Positions 5,250-7,148 of a stretch of DNA of 7,148 bases are shown here, piece by piece (the first letter of the stretch is position 1; the number at the start of each line of letters is the position of its first letter). The translations under genes and the position numbers were made by a program. Source of the DNA: Chloroflexota bacterium (GTDB taxonomy: Bacteria; Chloroflexota; Dehalococcoidia; Tepidiformales; Tepidiformaceae); assembly GCA_963169135.1 (NCBI GenBank), contig CAUJEQ010000046.1, positions 1 to 7,148 of the forward strand, given 5' to 3'. Below the pieces are notes generated by a model that did no database searches, was not told the DNA's origin, and worked only from the letters and a program-made list of their open reading frames with translations.

Positions 5250-7148
5250 ATGACCATGTCGAACCGGGACTGGTGGCCGAACCAGCTCAACTTGAAGGTT
5301 CTCGACCAGAACTGCCCCTCGTCGAATCCGATGGGGTCAGAGTTCAACTACGCCGAGGAGTTCAAGACCCTCGACCTGGATGCCCTGAAGAAGGACATCA
5401 TCGAGCTGATGACGGCATCGCAAGACTGGTGGCCGGCTGACTATGGCCACTACGGGCCGCTCTTCATCCGGATGGCATGGCACAGCGCAGGCACGTACCG
5501 CATCAGCGACGGCCGCGGGGGCGCCGGGTCCGGCGAACAACGCTTTGCGCCCCTCAACAGCTGGCCCGACAACGCGAACCTGGACAAGGCGCGCAGGCTG
5601 CTCTGGCCGGTGAAGCAGAAGTACGGGCGCAAGATCTCCTGGGCGGACCTGATGGTCCTCGCCGGCAACTGCGCCCTCGAGTCGATGGGATTCAAGACGT
5701 TCGGCTTCGCCGGCGGCCGCGAGGACGTATGGGAGCCCGAGGAGATCGACTGGGGAACCGAGAAGACATGGCTCGGAGACGAGCGCTACAGCGGCGACCG
5801 GGAACTGGCGAATCCCCTGGGCGCCGTGCAGATGGGCCTGATCTACGTGAACCCGGAAGGCCCGAACGGCATGCCGAGCGCGCTTGCCGCAGCAAAGGAC
5901 ATCCGCGAGACCTTCCGCCGCATGGCCATGAACGACGAGGAGACCGTCGCGCTCATCGCCGGCGGGCACTCGTTTGGCAAGACCCACGGCGCGGCCGCAC
6001 CCGCCGGGCACGTCGGCCCCGAGCCCGAGGCCGCCCCCCTCCAGGAGATGGGCCTCGGCTGGAAGAACAGCTACGGAACCGGCAAGGGCGGCGATACCAT
6101 TACCAGCGGGCTGGAGGGCGCCTGGACGCCTACGCCCACGAAGTGGGACAACAGCTTTTTCGAGACCCTGTTCGGCTACGACTGGGACCTGACCAAGAGT
6201 CCTGCCGGCGCGTGGCAGTGGATCCCGACGGACCCGGCCGCCGCGACCACCGTGCCCGATGCCCACGATCCGTCGAAGAAGCACGCCCCCATCATGCTGA
6301 CGACGGACCTGGCGCTGCGGATGGACCCGATCTACGAGCCGATCTCGCGGCGCTTCTACCAGAACCCTGGCGAGTTCGCCGAAGCCTTCGCCAAAGCCTG
6401 GTTCAAGCTGACCCACCGCGACATGGGCCCCATCACGCGGTACCTGGGCAAGCTGGTACCCGCGGAGCCGCAGTTGTGGCAGGACCCCGTGCCTCCGGTC
6501 ACCCACGAGCTGGTCGGGGACCAGGACATCGCCGCCCTCAAGGGAAAGATCCTCGCATCGGGACTGACGGTCTCCCAGCTGGCCTCGACCGCCTGGGCCT
6601 CGGCGTCGACGTTCCGCGGCACCGACAAGCGTGGTGGCGCAAACGGGGCACGCATTCGCCTCGCTCCCCAGAATGTCTGGGAGGTCAACAACCCCACCGG
6701 GCTGGCGAATGTGTTGCGGGCCCTCGAGCAGGTCCAATCGGAGTTCAACGGCTCACAGGCCGGCGGGAAGCGGGTGTCGCTTGCTGACCTGATCGTCCTC
6801 GGCGGGTGCGCGGCCGTCGAGAAGGCTGCGAACGACGCGGGGCTCGCTGTGGAGGTCCCCTTCACGCCGGGGCGCACGGATGCATCGCAGGAGCAGACCG
6901 ACGTGGAGTCCTTCGCCGTACTCGAGCCGGCCGCGGACGGGTTCCGCAACTACCTGCGGACCGGCAACCGCAAGCCGGCCGAGGCACTGCTGGTGGACCG
7001 GGCGTCGCTGCTGACACTGACCGCCCCCGAGATGACCGTCCTCGTCGGCGGCATGCGTGCCCTGAACGCGAACTACGACAAGTCCGGACTCGGCGTCTTC
7101 ACCAGGCGTCCCGAGACCCTGACCAACGACTTCTTCGTGAACCTGCTC
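5250..7148 (+). CDS. katG: Catalase-peroxidase KatG, C-terminus beyond window
   Basis: Bifunctional haem catalase-peroxidase that removes hydrogen peroxide in the cytoplasm. 633 codons are present, and about 100 more would complete the usual 730-740 residues. Distal haem residues are R74, W77 and H78 (in 'RMAWHSAGTYR'). The proximal haem ligand is H240 in G-G-H-S-F-G-K-T-H-G. The Met-Tyr-Trp cross-link unique to this family is intact (W77, Y199, M225); all these lie exactly 30 positions before their Mycobacterium tuberculosis equivalents. There is a one-residue insertion in the loop after H240. The second, haem-less peroxidase-like domain begins near residue 420. The ATG has AAGGAG (5237-5242) at 7 bases; a second ATG two codons later is possible. 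No signal peptide is seen. The divergent PerR-like gene is the likely regulator. Confidence 0.97.
   Translation, partial: MTMSNRDWWPNQLNLKVLDQNCPSSNPMGSEFNYAEEFKTLDLDALKKDIIELMTASQDWWPADYGHYGPLFIRMAWHSAGTYRISDGRGGAGSGEQRFAPLNSWPDNANLDKARRLLWPVKQKYGRKISWADLMVLAGNCALESMGFKTFGFAGGREDVWEPEEIDWGTEKTWLGDERYSGDRELANPLGAVQMGLIYVNPEGPNGMPSALAAAKDIRETFRRMAMNDEETVALIAGGHSFGKTHGAAAPAGHVGPEPEAAPLQEMGLGWKNSYGTGKGGDTITSGLEGAWTPTPTKWDNSFFETLFGYDWDLTKSPAGAWQWIPTDPAAATTVPDAHDPSKKHAPIMLTTDLALRMDPIYEPISRRFYQNPGEFAEAFAKAWFKLTHRDMGPITRYLGKLVPAEPQLWQDPVPPVTHELVGDQDIAALKGKILASGLTVSQLASTAWASASTFRGTDKRGGANGARIRLAPQNVWEVNNPTGLANVLRALEQVQSEFNGSQAGGKRVSLADLIVLGGCAAVEKAANDAGLAVEVPFTPGRTDASQEQTDVESFAVLEPAADGFRNYLRTGNRKPAEALLVDRASLLTLTAPEMTVLVGGMRALNANYDKSGLGVFTRRPETLTNDFFVNLL

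Noticed and set aside
4355..5440. 361-residue forward open frame spanning the Fur-family gene and the intergenic region
   Set aside because: It runs antisense to the regulator and out of frame into katG, with no motif and no ribosome site; the CTAG promoter region lies inside it.
5337..6737. 466-residue open frame on the minus strand, and a 436-residue forward frame at 5477-6787
   Set aside because: Both overlap katG, whose frame shows all catalytic residues. The forward shadow is extremely Arg-rich. Neither has family motifs.

Overview
This is a GC-rich bacterial window in which nearly every base belongs to a gene or a plausible control region. Tat and lipoprotein signals, Shine-Dalgarno sites, GTG starts and strong C/G third-position bias point to a free-living, aerobic, high-GC bacterium. 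The gene families (small two-domain multicopper oxidase, DUF3237 protein, DinB-family protein, PerR-like regulator, KatG) would suit Chloroflexota (Dehalococcoidia/Thermomicrobia-like) or Actinomycetota. That placement is an inference, not a proof.

Layout, left to right. (1) The first codons of a universal stress protein, leftward and cut by the window edge. (2) A divergent intergenic region with a CRP/FNR-family-like site and small hairpins. (3) A rightward Tat-exported, probably lipid-anchored two-domain multicopper oxidase, closed by a perfect 12-bp stem terminator. (4) A spacer holding a second CRP-like site and a weak -10. (5) A rightward gene fusing a degenerate rubrerythrin-like/rubredoxin-like part to a DinB-fold domain. 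(6) A leftward run of three genes: Fur/PerR-family regulator (first), DUF3237 protein, then thiolase. The thiolase converges on the DinB-fusion gene, and their stop codons share one CTAG. (7) A 373-bp divergent control region with a cluster of four CTAG motifs. (8) A rightward katG (catalase-peroxidase), complete at its N-terminus but running off the window after 633 codons.

How they may work together. The PerR-like gene and katG are divergent around a symmetric CTAG-rich element in which two overlapping -35 candidates can be drawn, the classic layout for peroxide-responsive control of catalase. The multicopper oxidase (O2-reducing), the rubredoxin-like fusion protein, the stress protein and KatG make this an oxygen/redox-stress neighbourhood. 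The two CRP-like sites suggest that the oxidase (or usp) and the rubredoxin-DinB gene answer to a second, shared CRP/FNR-family regulator. The thiolase and DUF3237 protein are metabolic and may ride on the regulator's transcript.

The most unusual items are the rubredoxin-DinB fusion, the two-domain oxidase with Phe where the axial Met of the type-1 copper is expected, the PerR-like protein lacking two of the five usual regulatory metal ligands, and the two near-consensus CRP-type sites. No tRNA, rRNA, CRISPR array, insertion sequence or attachment site was seen.
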